Part shown: one piece after another, positions 1-6,114 of the stretch
How the letters are laid out: the number at the start of each line of letters is the position of its first letter
Position numbering within the stretch: the first letter of the stretch is position 1
NCBI GenBank assembly: GCA_023437365.1
Contig: JAEZGK010000063.1
Span: 1 to 8,196, forward strand
Source: Bacillota bacterium
GTDB lineage: Bacteria > Bacillota > Clostridia > Lachnospirales > Lachnospiraceae
Length of the DNA: 8,196 nucleotides
Direction of reading: 5' to 3'
The notes under the pieces: model-generated
Database searches by the model: none
The model's input: only the letters and a program-made list of their open reading frames with translations
What the model was told of the DNA's origin: nothing
Program-made: the position numbers and the translations under genes

Positions 1-519
1 AACCACGGCAATCCGGACGCGACGTCCGAAGCATTCGGCAAAGCGGCGTCGCCGGGGACGGCGGTGATATCCACCAGCACATTGGAGGATGAAGACTCGG
101 CCAACCCGCGCGTGCTGGCGGCGCTGAGCGGCGCGGATATATATGTGACGCAGGACTTTGAGGCGGGCGTGCTGCTGACAGCCAAGGACGGCAAGCTGGC
201 GGTGGAAAACCCGAAGCCGCAGGCGCCGGAGGTGACTGTCAGCTTGGATATCGACACGAATGCGCAGACGGTAACGCTCACAGGCGATCAGGATACCGAC
301 ATCTCCGGCTGGCTGATATGGTCCGAGAAGGGCGGCGAGCTGTTCTCGTTCCCGCATGGCGCGGTGCTCAAAGCGGGCAAACCGCTGACGGTGGTGTGCC
401 GCGGTGAAGGCGCGGGAGACTTCGTCTGGGACGACAAAAAGGTGTGGAGTGACAAGGGCGGCGAAGCCGGCGTGCTGCTGACAAGCGGTGGCGCAGTGGC
501 GGCGCGTCAGCCGGTTTAG
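1..519 (+). CDS. ComEC-type metallo-beta-lactamase-fold protein with C-terminal lamin-tail domain (5' truncated)
   Basis: The reading frame is open from base 1, so this is the C-terminal 172 residues of a longer protein; a GTG at 64 is internal, not the start. Residues 1-72 resemble the end of the metallo-beta-lactamase domain of ComEC/Rec2-like proteins: an HG followed by a Ser-rich stretch (residues 2-9), PGTAVIST (18-25), an NPRVLAAL helix where the family has 'hP..vl..L', then IYVTQDFEAGVLLTAKDGK, matching the usual 'T...G.i.i.sDG' ending. After a short Pro-rich linker, residues about 79-168 match a lamin-tail domain: a beta-rich segment, ISGWLIW, a hydrophobic GxxLKAG turn, WDDKKVWSDKGGEAGVLLTSGG, then the end. 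Proteins of this build are usually secreted or surface-associated putative nucleases or hydrolases, but the metal site and any signal peptide lie outside the window. No terminator is visible after the stop. Family call is fairly firm; activity is inference. Confidence 0.8.
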   Translation, partial: NHGNPDATSEAFGKAASPGTAVISTSTLEDEDSANPRVLAALSGADIYVTQDFEAGVLLTAKDGKLAVENPKPQAPEVTVSLDIDTNAQTVTLTGDQDTDISGWLIWSEKGGELFSFPHGAVLKAGKPLTVVCRGEGAGDFVWDDKKVWSDKGGEAGVLLTSGGAVAARQPV

Positions 520-583
520 TCAGCTGGCGATTATGGCAAAAAAAACTTGGAACAAAACGTGTTTAAATTGCGTCAATATTAGG

Positions 584-614
584 ACGGTGTAAAAAACCGT
601 ATTGCACGGGCAAT
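584..614 (+). repeat. Two adjacent short inverted repeats upstream of the LCP gene
   Basis: Two small dyads lie back to back. ACGGT (584-588) and ACCGT (596-600) flank a 7-base A-rich loop. ATTGC (601-605) and GCAAT (610-614) flank a 4-base loop. The second covers the proposed -35 element of the LCP promoter, so it could be an operator. Arms of 5 bases are short enough to be chance, and no U-run follows, so they are not convincing as a terminator for the upstream gene. Confidence 0.3.
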
Positions 615-631
615 AGCTGATTGGTTATAAG
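602..631 (+). promoter_or_regulatory. Possible sigma-A promoter of the LCP operon
   Basis: TTGCAC (602-607) and TATAAG (626-631) are separated by 18 bases. Both hexamers are near consensus, and transcription would start about 20-25 bases before the ATG at 662. The spacing is one base longer than ideal, so this is a moderate prediction only. Confidence 0.5.
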
Positions 632-661
632 CCTAGAAATTGACAGGAGACAGACGAGAAC

Positions 662-1750
662 ATGGACAAGTACGACGGCAAAATGATCATCAATGATGAC
701 CAGATGCAATGGAAAAAGCCGCAGCAGCCTAACAAAAGCAGAAAGCCGCCGAAAAGTAAAGCAGTGCGCGTTTTAGTTGCGGTATTTTGCGTTTTGCTGG
801 TCGCACTGGTGGGTGTGGGCGTGGTAATGTATCTCAATGTATCGCAGATATGGGGCCGCCTTGATCCTGATGCTTCGATTGCGCTGGAGGATGAGGGGGC
901 GGACGATGTTGAGGGTCTGCCTGATGTGACTTTCAACAAGGGCAACGTGTCGGATATTAAAAAAGCAGCGGCAGAGACGGATATACTGCTCATCGGCGTG
1001 GACAACCGTAACAGCAGCAAGTTCTCAGGCCGCAGCGATGTGATGATGTATCTGCGTGTCAATACGGAAAAGAACACCATCAAACTGGTTTCGTTCATGC
1101 GTGATACATTGGTGGAGATTGACGGACACGGCAAGAATAAGCTGAACACAGCGTATGGCTTTGGCAGCATCGAGCTGGCAAACAGAACGTATTACCAGAG
1201 CTTTGGCCTCAAGCCCGATTATTACATGGTGGTCATCTTCTTCGGTATGGAGGATATCCTTGACGCGCTGGGCGGCGTGGACGTCAAGATTAAAAGTGAC
1301 GAACTTAAGAGCATGAACAAGAGCATCAAAGAAGTGAATGAGCTTGACCCCGACGGAGAAGCATCCCGTATCGAGAACGAGGGCAAACAGCATCTGAACG
1401 GGCGTCAAGCCGTGGCTTATATGCGTGTACGTCATCCGGGCGGCGATGCTGGCCGTATCAAGCGCCAGCAGACCGTGCTCAACGCGCTGTTCTCTGAGAT
1501 GAAGAAGGTGAGTGCAGGCGAGATACCCGGCCTGATCAATGCAATGACAAAATATGTACGCACTGATATGCCGCTTGGCACTATCATGGATCTAGCGACA
1601 GCGGTGAAGGGTATGAACAGCAGCAAGGACCTGGAGACATTCCGCTATCCTCAGGATTACGTTAACGGCAACTATAACAGTATGTCTGTTGTGCAGCCCA
1701 AAGATTTTGACACGGAGTTCAAGAAGCTGAGCGATTTTCTGGCGGGCTGA
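662..1750 (+). CDS. LCP (LytR-CpsA-Psr) family cell-wall glycopolymer transferase
   Basis: This is a 362-residue membrane-anchored protein of the LCP family, whose members transfer undecaprenyl-linked glycopolymers (teichoic acids, capsule) to peptidoglycan on the outer face of the membrane. A basic cytoplasmic tail (1-33) precedes one transmembrane helix (about 34-57) and a spacer. The LCP domain spans about 107-280. Its family hallmarks are DILLIGVDNR (107-116), GRSD (123-126), SFMRDT (144-149), KLNTAYGFG (160-168), DALGGVDV (201-208), LNGRQAVAYMRVR (245-257) and GDAGRIKRQQ (261-270). The conserved Arg and Asp residues expected to bind the lipid pyrophosphate and metal are present (R124, D126, R147, R255, R257, D262, R265). 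AGGAG at 645-649 supports the ATG at 662. Length is normal for a single-domain LCP protein. It is probably the first gene of a small operon. The family is near certain; which polymer it attaches cannot be told. Confidence 0.97.
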   Translation: MDKYDGKMIINDDQMQWKKPQQPNKSRKPPKSKAVRVLVAVFCVLLVALVGVGVVMYLNVSQIWGRLDPDASIALEDEGADDVEGLPDVTFNKGNVSDIKKAAAETDILLIGVDNRNSSKFSGRSDVMMYLRVNTEKNTIKLVSFMRDTLVEIDGHGKNKLNTAYGFGSIELANRTYYQSFGLKPDYYMVVIFFGMEDILDALGGVDVKIKSDELKSMNKSIKEVNELDPDGEASRIENEGKQHLNGRQAVAYMRVRHPGGDAGRIKRQQTVLNALFSEMKKVSAGEIPGLINAMTKYVRTDMPLGTIMDLATAVKGMNSSKDLETFRYPQDYVNGNYNSMSVVQPKDFDTEFKKLSDFLAG

Positions 1751-1774
1751 CATATTAATTTGCGGGGCGCTGTG

Positions 1775-2209
1775 ATGACTGAAACAAACAGCTATACCGG
1801 CAGCGAAAAGGGCAGAGTCTTCTATGGCTTTGCCTTTGTCATTTACGGCATGCTGCTGGTTGGCATGCTGATCGGAGCCGCAGGTATGAGTCTGCTGGCG
1901 GAGCCTTATGTGAAGCCCGAGCTGAACACGCTGCGGCACATAATCCCGCTCCTCTACCTTCCGGCAATAGTGTTCTATTTTGCTAGGGTTCGGGTATACA
2001 TCATCGTGTTTAGCGCAGCGTGGGCGTACGACCTGTGGTTCCGGCTTTATACCGGCCTGCCGCCGGTCATGCTTCTGACGGATAATCCCGTCTGGACGGC
2101 GTGCGTGCTGGTCACCGTGATGTTCGGATTGCTGTACAAGGGTTTCCGGTGGCGCTGGTGGTTCCGGCTGCCGCGCCATGAGCAGCGCAACGATTATCTG
2201 GATGGATGA
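1775..2209 (+). CDS. Small four-helix integral membrane protein, unknown function
   Basis: I do not recognise this 144-residue protein. It begins 24 bases after the LCP stop on the same strand, so it is probably cotranscribed. A polar N-terminus (1-13) is followed by hydrophobic segments at about 15-41, 54-70, 72-88 and 95-121, then a strongly basic, Trp-rich tail (KGFRWRWWFRLPRH) that fits a cytoplasmic end. There is no signal peptide, catalytic motif or Cys cluster. I chose the ATG at 1775; the frame is open back to a TTG at 1760, but neither start has a strong ribosome binding site, only a GGGG around 1764-1767. Adjacency to an LCP transferase suggests an envelope role, which is inference from context. 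Its 3' end overlaps the next small ORF. Confidence 0.8.
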   Translation: MTETNSYTGSEKGRVFYGFAFVIYGMLLVGMLIGAAGMSLLAEPYVKPELNTLRHIIPLLYLPAIVFYFARVRVYIIVFSAAWAYDLWFRLYTGLPPVMLLTDNPVWTACVLVTVMFGLLYKGFRWRWWFRLPRHEQRNDYLDG

Positions 2210-2315
2210 GCAGCCGCTGAACAGAAGTTCCCTCGACCGGCCTCCGCAGGAGCGGATGAAAAACGATTTTGACGAAGATGTATGGGAGGAGATTGATCCG
2301 GGATCCTCTTACTAA
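2202..2315 (+). CDS. Candidate 37-residue acidic small protein, translationally coupled
   Basis: An ATG at 2202 overlaps the stop of the membrane-protein gene (ATGGATGA, stop at 2207-2209). It opens a 37-codon frame ending with TAA at 2313-2315. The product, MDEQPLNRSSLDRPPQERM and onward, has an acidic C-terminal half (NDFDEDVWEEIDPGSSY) and no hydrophobic segment. There is no ribosome binding site of its own, so translation would depend on reinitiation by ribosomes finishing the upstream gene. An in-frame ATG at 2178 would give 45 residues but also lacks a binding site. It ends 12 bases before the convergent DUF2974 gene. The overlap and acidic content favour a real gene; its small size leaves chance possible. 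Function unknown. Confidence 0.5.
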   Translation: MDEQPLNRSSLDRPPQERMKNDFDEDVWEEIDPGSSY

Positions 2316-2327
2316 GGCCATGCCATC

Positions 2328-3491
2328 TCAGCTGGGTTGCTGATCGTTCTCTTTGGCTGCTTTCTCTTTTCTGAGGTTTCGTACCGACATTCTAATCAGC
2401 GTACCGATAACGTGCGACAGTATCTTACGGGAATCCGCCTCCAGACTGCGGTAGGTGCCGATCATCTTGACCGCGGATTTACCCCAGGTTTCAGTCAGGT
2501 CCGCCAGCGATTGTGCCTTCGTCGTTTCGATGAGCCGAAATATCGCTTCCACCAACTGGCGGCGCTGCTCGTCCGACATGGACTCCAGCCATTCGCTGAG
2601 CGTCCGATGCATATACAACGCCCCATCCGTCAGCTTCTCGGCATATACGAAATCGCAGTTGGTAACCGCCCATGTGAACGCGTCGTGCTGCATTACACCA
2701 AACCCGGTGCTTTCCACCACGCGGTAATTTTGCGTGTCGGCCAGCAGCATCCCCACGAACGATGATTCAGGCAATATCTTGCGCACACGGCTCTCGATGG
2801 CGCGATATTCGGGGGTTTCCAGCACGCTGCTGCGAAAGCCGGGGCCGTCATGGTTGTACACCTCGAGTATGCGGCGCTGCACGGACGGGCTGCACTTCAT
2901 TGCGGCATATACCGCGAGGTTGCCGCCCTTAGAGTGGCCGCCTACGCGCAGCTTCTGCTTGAACGGCAGGCGTTTGCCCACCGCGTCCAGATACTCGGCC
3001 GCTGCCTGCTGCGACGGGACGGGGGAGAGGTAAGCCATATTGAGGTCTTCCTTCCAGCCGACGATGGACATATCCGTGCCGCGAAAAGCAACGAAGGCGG
3101 TATCGTCCTCCAGCATGAAGGTAACGGCGGAAAACTGCTGCTCCCGCTCGATATCGAAGGCGTCGGCATAGAAGCGCACGCGAATGTCTCGGAAGCGCGG
3201 GTTGGCCGCTGCCGCGTACAGCAGCGTGTGCCGGTTGCTGGTGCCGTATATCACGTGGTCCTTGGGCTGAGCAGTGATGGAGGGGGGCGTCGGGCGAAAC
3301 ATGTCGCCGAACAGCTCAGCGCGGTACAGCTGACGGAGCGGCACCGTTTTTGCGAACAGCCGAACGCCGGACACCGCGCTGCCGAAGTTGACGTACGCCA
3401 GCTCAGACAGTACGAGGCTGTCTACCGCGCAGAAAGGCTTCTCGGTCATCGTCCGCATTTCCGTTTGCACATAGGTTATGATGTTTCCCAT
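2328..3491 (-). CDS. DUF2974 (Mbeg1-like) alpha/beta-hydrolase, putative lipase/esterase
   Basis: This 387-residue cytoplasmic protein belongs to the DUF2974/Mbeg1-like family, which has a lipase-class alpha/beta-hydrolase fold; true substrates are unknown. The N-terminus is typical: MGNIITYV, then PFCAVDSLVLSELAYVNF (19-36). AFVAFRGTD (132-140) is the oxyanion-region motif of class-3-like lipases. GGHSKGGNLAVYAA (184-197) is the nucleophile elbow with Ser187. NHDGPGF (213-219) gives the likely acid Asp215, and MQHDAFTW (267-274) the likely His269. The C-terminal 100 residues are helical and end in a charged Lys/Glu tail. The frame is open another 107 codons upstream, but that part runs antiparallel through the ABC ATPase gene and looks random. 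The ATG at 3491, with GGAG 8 bases upstream, matches the family start. It follows an intrinsic terminator, and no promoter is visible between the two. Family sure; activity inferred. Confidence 0.95.
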   Translation of the reverse strand: MGNIITYVQTEMRTMTEKPFCAVDSLVLSELAYVNFGSAVSGVRLFAKTVPLRQLYRAELFGDMFRPTPPSITAQPKDHVIYGTSNRHTLLYAAAANPRFRDIRVRFYADAFDIEREQQFSAVTFMLEDDTAFVAFRGTDMSIVGWKEDLNMAYLSPVPSQQAAAEYLDAVGKRLPFKQKLRVGGHSKGGNLAVYAAMKCSPSVQRRILEVYNHDGPGFRSSVLETPEYRAIESRVRKILPESSFVGMLLADTQNYRVVESTGFGVMQHDAFTWAVTNCDFVYAEKLTDGALYMHRTLSEWLESMSDEQRRQLVEAIFRLIETTKAQSLADLTETWGKSAVKMIGTYRSLEADSRKILSHVIGTLIRMSVRNLRKEKAAKENDQQPS

Positions 3492-3497
3492 AGAAAA

Positions 3498-3525
3498 CGC
3501 TCCAAAACAAAGAAGCGCCGGAGCG
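3498..3525 (-). promoter_or_regulatory. RBS of the DUF2974 gene and its complementary upstream segment
   Basis: GGAG (3500-3503 on the minus strand) sits 8 bases before the ATG at 3491 and fixes that start. The hexamer containing it, GGAGCG (3498-3503), is the exact complement of CGCTCC (3520-3525) in the terminator stem-loop just upstream. The transcript could therefore pair the ribosome binding site into a hairpin with a 16-base loop, competing with the terminator fold. That regulation is inference; the complementarity is seen directly. Confidence 0.5.
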
Positions 3526-3531
3526 CCCCTT
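3504..3531 (-). terminator. Intrinsic terminator of the permease-ATPase operon
   Basis: Read on the minus strand, AAGGGGCGC (3531-3523) pairs with GCGCTTCTT (3518-3510), including two G-U pairs, around a UCCG loop closed by C-G. This is a stable UNCG-type tetraloop. A short UGUUUU run follows. It begins 10 bases after the ATPase stop. The U-run is short and interrupted, so termination may be partial, and it abuts the ribosome binding site of the next gene. Confidence 0.7.
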
Positions 3532-3541
3532 AAAAATCGAT

Positions 3542-4294
3542 TTACAGCACCTTGGCCAGAAAGCTTTTCAGCCGGTCGGATTGCGGGCTGTCGAACAGCG
3601 CCTTCGGATGGTTCTCCTCCACGATGCGGCCCTCGTCCATGAAGAGTACGCGCGTGCCCACCTCGCGGGCGAAGCCCATTTCGTGAGTTACCACCACCAT
3701 CGTCATGCCGCCCTGTGCGAGCGACTTCATTACGTCCAGCACCTCGCCGACCATCTCGGGGTCGAGCGCTGACGTCGGCTCGTCGAACAGCATCACGTCC
3801 GGGTTCATGCACAGCGCGCGCACAATGGCAATGCGCTGCTTCTGGCCGCCCGATAGCTGCTTGGGATAGGCGTTTGCCCGGTCACCGAGACCCACGCGAT
3901 GCAGCAGCGCCATGGCGTCCGCCTCCGCTTCCTGCTGCGTCTTCTTCAGCAGCTTCATGGGGGCGAGCGTCATGTTTTTGAGCACGCTCATGTGCGGGAA
4001 CAGGTTGAACTGCTGGAACACCATGCCCATCTTCTGGCGGTGGATGTTGATGTCCACCTTAGGGTCGGTGATGTCCGTGCCTTCGAAGAATATCTGGCCG
4101 CCGGTGGGCGTCTCCAGTAGGTTGAGGCAGCGCAGGTATGTGGACTTACCGGAGCCGGAAGGCCCGATGACCACCGCCACGTCGCCTTTTTTGATCTCGG
4201 AATCGATACCGTCCAGCGCTTTGATTGTACCGTAGTGTTTTTCGAGGCCCTGTGTTCGGATGAGCACGTCGCCCTTGTTATAATTATCGCTCAC
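3542..4294 (-). CDS. Amino-acid ABC transporter ATP-binding protein (GlnQ/ArtM/HisP type)
   Basis: This 250-residue ATPase is the cytoplasmic motor of a polar amino-acid importer. All nucleotide-binding motifs are intact: A-loop Tyr21 (HYGTIKAL), Walker A GPSGSGKST (44-52), Q-loop VFQQFNLF (92-99), signature LSGGQ (147-151) followed by KQRIAIVRAL, Walker B VMLFDE (167-172) with catalytic Glu172, D-loop SALD (175-178) and H-loop His204 in VVTHEMGFA. The FNLFPHMSVL segment and THEMGFAREV are typical of the polar amino-acid subfamily rather than other importers. The start is GTG at 4294, not ATG. It overlaps the permease's last codons by 11 bases and is served by a strong AGGAGG (4305-4310) inside the permease gene, so the two are translationally coupled. 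Length is normal. The exact amino acid cannot be read from the ATPase. Confidence 0.97.
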   Translation of the reverse strand: MSDNYNKGDVLIRTQGLEKHYGTIKALDGIDSEIKKGDVAVVIGPSGSGKSTYLRCLNLLETPTGGQIFFEGTDITDPKVDINIHRQKMGMVFQQFNLFPHMSVLKNMTLAPMKLLKKTQQEAEADAMALLHRVGLGDRANAYPKQLSGGQKQRIAIVRALCMNPDVMLFDEPTSALDPEMVGEVLDVMKSLAQGGMTMVVVTHEMGFAREVGTRVLFMDEGRIVEENHPKALFDSPQSDRLKSFLAKVL

Positions 4295-4985
4295 TGCGGT
4301 TCAGCCTCCTTTCAAGCAGAGAAACGCCGCGGGAAAGCAGCATGACAAACGCGAGGTATATAAGCGCCACTGCGATGAGCGGCATAAAAGCGTCAAAAGT
4401 GCGGCCCTGTATGATGCTGCCGCCGCGCGTCAGGTCCTGCAGTCCGATGAAGCCGCAGACCGACGTCTCTTTCAGCAGCACGATAAATTCATTGGCAAGG
4501 GGCGGAACGACGTTTTTGAATGCCTGCGGCATGATGACGTGCCACATCGTTTGCGTATAGTTTAAGCCTAGACTGCGCCCCGCTTCAAGCTGTCCGTTAT
4601 CAATCGACATAATGCCGCTGCGGAATATTTCTGCAACGTAAGCGCCGGAATTCACACCGAAAGCGATCATGGCCACAATGGATTTATCAATATCCACAGA
4701 ACCGAAGATGACAAAGTAGATAATGAGCAGCTGTACCACCACGGGCGTACCGCGGATAACCGTGAGATAAAACCTGCATATGGCATTGAGGATTTTCAAA
4801 CGGCCCGTTTTGTCATGAGTTGAACGAACGACGGCAATAAGGAAACCCAGAACGAGACCCATTATAAGCGCAAAAAAGGTGACCTTGAGCGTGATACCAA
4901 GACCATCCAATAGATATTTCCATCGATCATCGGTGATAAAATTGTTCACAAATTTTGCGACAATACTATCCCACCATTCGGACAT
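4284..4985 (-). CDS. Amino-acid ABC transporter permease (HisM/GlnP/ArtQ family)
   Basis: This is the 233-residue membrane subunit that forms the import channel, probably as a homodimer since no second permease gene is present. Hydrophobic helices lie at about 29-53, 74-95, 100-120 and 199-218, with further ones in the central region. RGTPVVVQL (78-86) is the family hallmark. The EAA loop that contacts the ATPase is at about 131-165 (GQLEAGRSLGLNYTQTMWHVIMPQA, then LKETS at 171-175), with the invariant Gly at 140. The frame extends 16 codons upstream, but the ATG at 4985, with GGGAGG 9 bases upstream (4995-5000), gives the normal family N-terminus and is preferred. It overlaps the ATPase gene by 11 bases. 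It has its own promoter at 5084-5112 and a leader hairpin at 5010-5030. Confidence 0.96.
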   Translation of the reverse strand: MSEWWDSIVAKFVNNFITDDRWKYLLDGLGITLKVTFFALIMGLVLGFLIAVVRSTHDKTGRLKILNAICRFYLTVIRGTPVVVQLLIIYFVIFGSVDIDKSIVAMIAFGVNSGAYVAEIFRSGIMSIDNGQLEAGRSLGLNYTQTMWHVIMPQAFKNVVPPLANEFIVLLKETSVCGFIGLQDLTRGGSIIQGRTFDAFMPLIAVALIYLAFVMLLSRGVSLLERRLNRSER

Positions 4986-4994
4986 GTACAGTAA

Positions 4995-5000
4995 CCTCCC
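4995..5000 (-). promoter_or_regulatory. Ribosome binding site deciding the permease start
   Basis: GGGAGG on the minus strand lies 9 bases before the ATG at 4985. It favours that start over the in-frame upstream ATG at 5033, which would place this site inside the coding region. Confidence 0.8.
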
Positions 5001-5009
5001 ATCAGATAA

Positions 5010-5030
5010 ATCACTGGAAAAGCCAGTGAT
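5010..5030 (-). promoter_or_regulatory. Perfect 8-bp inverted repeat in the permease leader
   Basis: ATCACTGG and CCAGTGAT are perfect inverted arms around a 5-base loop (CTTTT on the minus strand). The repeat lies between the predicted promoter and the permease ribosome binding site, ending about 10 bases before the latter. It is followed by TTTATC rather than a proper U-run, so it is a poor terminator. It could be a leader hairpin affecting translation or mRNA stability, or an operator; sequence alone does not decide. Confidence 0.5.
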
Positions 5031-5083
5031 CAAAAGTAAAATTCATAAGCAGCTCAGAAAGCCAAAAACATAATATCTGAATT

Positions 5084-5112
5084 ATTATATAGTATTCTTT
5101 ATATCAGCACAA
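5084..5112 (-). promoter_or_regulatory. Sigma-A promoter of the permease-ATPase operon
   Basis: On the minus strand TTGTGC (5112-5107) and a perfect TATAAT (5089-5084) are separated by exactly 17 bases. It lies between the terminator of the binding-protein gene and the permease, so the membrane and ATPase subunits can be transcribed independently. The predicted leader is about 90 bases and contains the 5010-5030 hairpin. Confidence 0.75.
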
Positions 5113-5158
5113 CCGAAAATGGCAATAAGTTTGATGCTTATAATAGAATATATATGGC

Positions 5159-5194
5159 AAAAAACAAAAGGACCGCCTTGAAACAGCGGTCCTT
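5159..5194 (-). terminator. Strong intrinsic terminator of the solute-binding protein gene
   Basis: On the minus strand AAGGACCGC (5194-5186) and GCGGTCCTT (5176-5168) form a perfect 9-bp stem with a 9-base loop, followed by TTGTTTTTT. It starts 16 bases after the binding-protein stop. This is a textbook intrinsic terminator separating the abundant binding protein from the permease-ATPase pair. Confidence 0.92.
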
Positions 5195-5210
5195 AGCACT
5201 TGCTAACAGA

Positions 5211-6047
5211 TTATGATGCGCTGATATATTTGTCGATGACGGCTTTGAGTTCACCGGATTCCGTCAGCTCAGCCAGCGCGGCATTGATGCCATCAAGCAA
5301 CTCGGTGTTGCCTTTTGCAATAGCAATAGCATAATCTTCAACCGCATATTCAGTTTCAAGAATCTTGAGACCTTCGTTCTGCTCGACAAACACTTTGGCC
5401 GGTTCATTGTCGATAACGACAGCGTCTACCTTGCCCTGAAGCAGAGCCTGAATGGCATCCGCGCCTTTGCTGTAACGATCCATAGCTTCGTCACCGAACT
5501 CGTCAGAGCAATAAATATCGCCCGTGGTGGAGAGCTGGACGCCGATCTTTTTGCCAGCCAGGTCTGCAGGGGCCGCAATTGCCGAATCTTCCTTTACGAT
5601 GATGACCTGCTTACCGGTGGCGTAGGTGGTGGAGAAGTCCACGGAAACCAGACGTTCTTCGCTAACTGTCATACCAGCCATGCCAAAATCCGCTTTGCCG
5701 CTCTGAACAGCAGCCAGAATAGAATCAAATTCCATGTCATCAATCTTGAGCGTCATACCGAGTTTCTCAGCGATAAGGGCTGCGATTTCGGCGTCGATAC
5801 CCACGATTTCATTTCCCTCGTAGAACTCGTACGGCGGGAACGCTGCGTTGGTAGCCATCACAAGCTCTTTAGCAGCGGGTTCTTCAGCAGGTTGTTCAAC
5901 GGCAGGCTCTTCAGCTGCGGGTGCTTCTGTAGCAGCGGGTGCCTCGGAAGGAGCGGATTCCTCAGGAGCCTTCTGTCCGCAGGCGCCGAATGCAAAAGCC
6001 ACGCCCAGCACGAGCACGATGGCAATAATGATTCTCAGTGTTTTCAT
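5211..6047 (-). CDS. Amino-acid-binding lipoprotein of ABC importer (SBP_bac_3 family)
   Basis: This 278-residue extracellular lipoprotein captures a polar or basic amino acid and delivers it to the permease. Residues 1-22 are a lipoprotein signal peptide with lipobox FGAC and modified Cys23. A low-complexity Ala/Glu/Pro tether (about 25-60) precedes the type-II binding fold. Domain motifs are NAAFPPYEF (67-75), GIDAEIAALIAEKLG (83-97), FGMAGMTVSEERLVSVDFS (121-139), GVQLSTTGD (169-177) and VVIDNEPA (210-217). By family analogy Arg132 binds the ligand carboxylate, Asp213 the amino group, and the S-T-T-G loop helps. GGAGG (6058-6062) lies 10 bases before the ATG. It has its own near-consensus promoter at 6086-6114 and a strong terminator. 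An ArgR-like box over the -35 suggests arginine as substrate, though glutamine, histidine or cystine binders share these motifs. Family sure, ligand tentative. Confidence 0.96.
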   Translation of the reverse strand: MKTLRIIIAIVLVLGVAFAFGACGQKAPEESAPSEAPAATEAPAAEEPAVEQPAEEPAAKELVMATNAAFPPYEFYEGNEIVGIDAEIAALIAEKLGMTLKIDDMEFDSILAAVQSGKADFGMAGMTVSEERLVSVDFSTTYATGKQVIIVKEDSAIAAPADLAGKKIGVQLSTTGDIYCSDEFGDEAMDRYSKGADAIQALLQGKVDAVVIDNEPAKVFVEQNEGLKILETEYAVEDYAIAIAKGNTELLDGINAALAELTESGELKAVIDKYISAS

Positions 6048-6085
6048 TCTCGATCTTCCTCCAGATTCAAATATTTAATGCGTCA

Positions 6086-6114
6086 ATTATAATACACGAT
6101 GAATAATTATGCAA
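6086..6114 (-). promoter_or_regulatory. Sigma-A promoter of the solute-binding protein gene
   Basis: On the minus strand TTGCAT (6114-6109), 17 bases, then a perfect TATAAT (6091-6086). The start of transcription would fall near 6079, giving a leader of about 30 bases with the ribosome binding site at 6058-6062. The -35 lies inside the ArgR-like box and between the arms of a larger dyad. Confidence 0.85.

Noticed and set aside
1025..1435. 136-codon minus-strand frame opposite the LCP gene
   Set aside because: It overlaps the conserved core of the LCP domain and has no motif or ribosome binding site of note.
2328..2350. Plus-strand hairpin TCAGC/GCTGA as terminator of the LCP operon
   Set aside because: The stem is only 5 bp and the following TCGTTCTCTTT is a poor U-run. 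It also lies within the last codons of the convergent gene, so it is not distinctive enough to annotate.
2850..3533. 227-codon plus-strand open frame opposite the DUF2974 gene
   Set aside because: His/Arg/Val-rich sequence without recognisable motif, lying antisense to a clear family member; typical shadow frame.
3492..3812. 107-codon N-terminal extension of the DUF2974 frame
   Set aside because: It runs on the same strand through the 3' end of the ATPase gene in another frame, is Arg/Gly-rich and unlike the family. The ATG at 3491 has a proper ribosome binding site.
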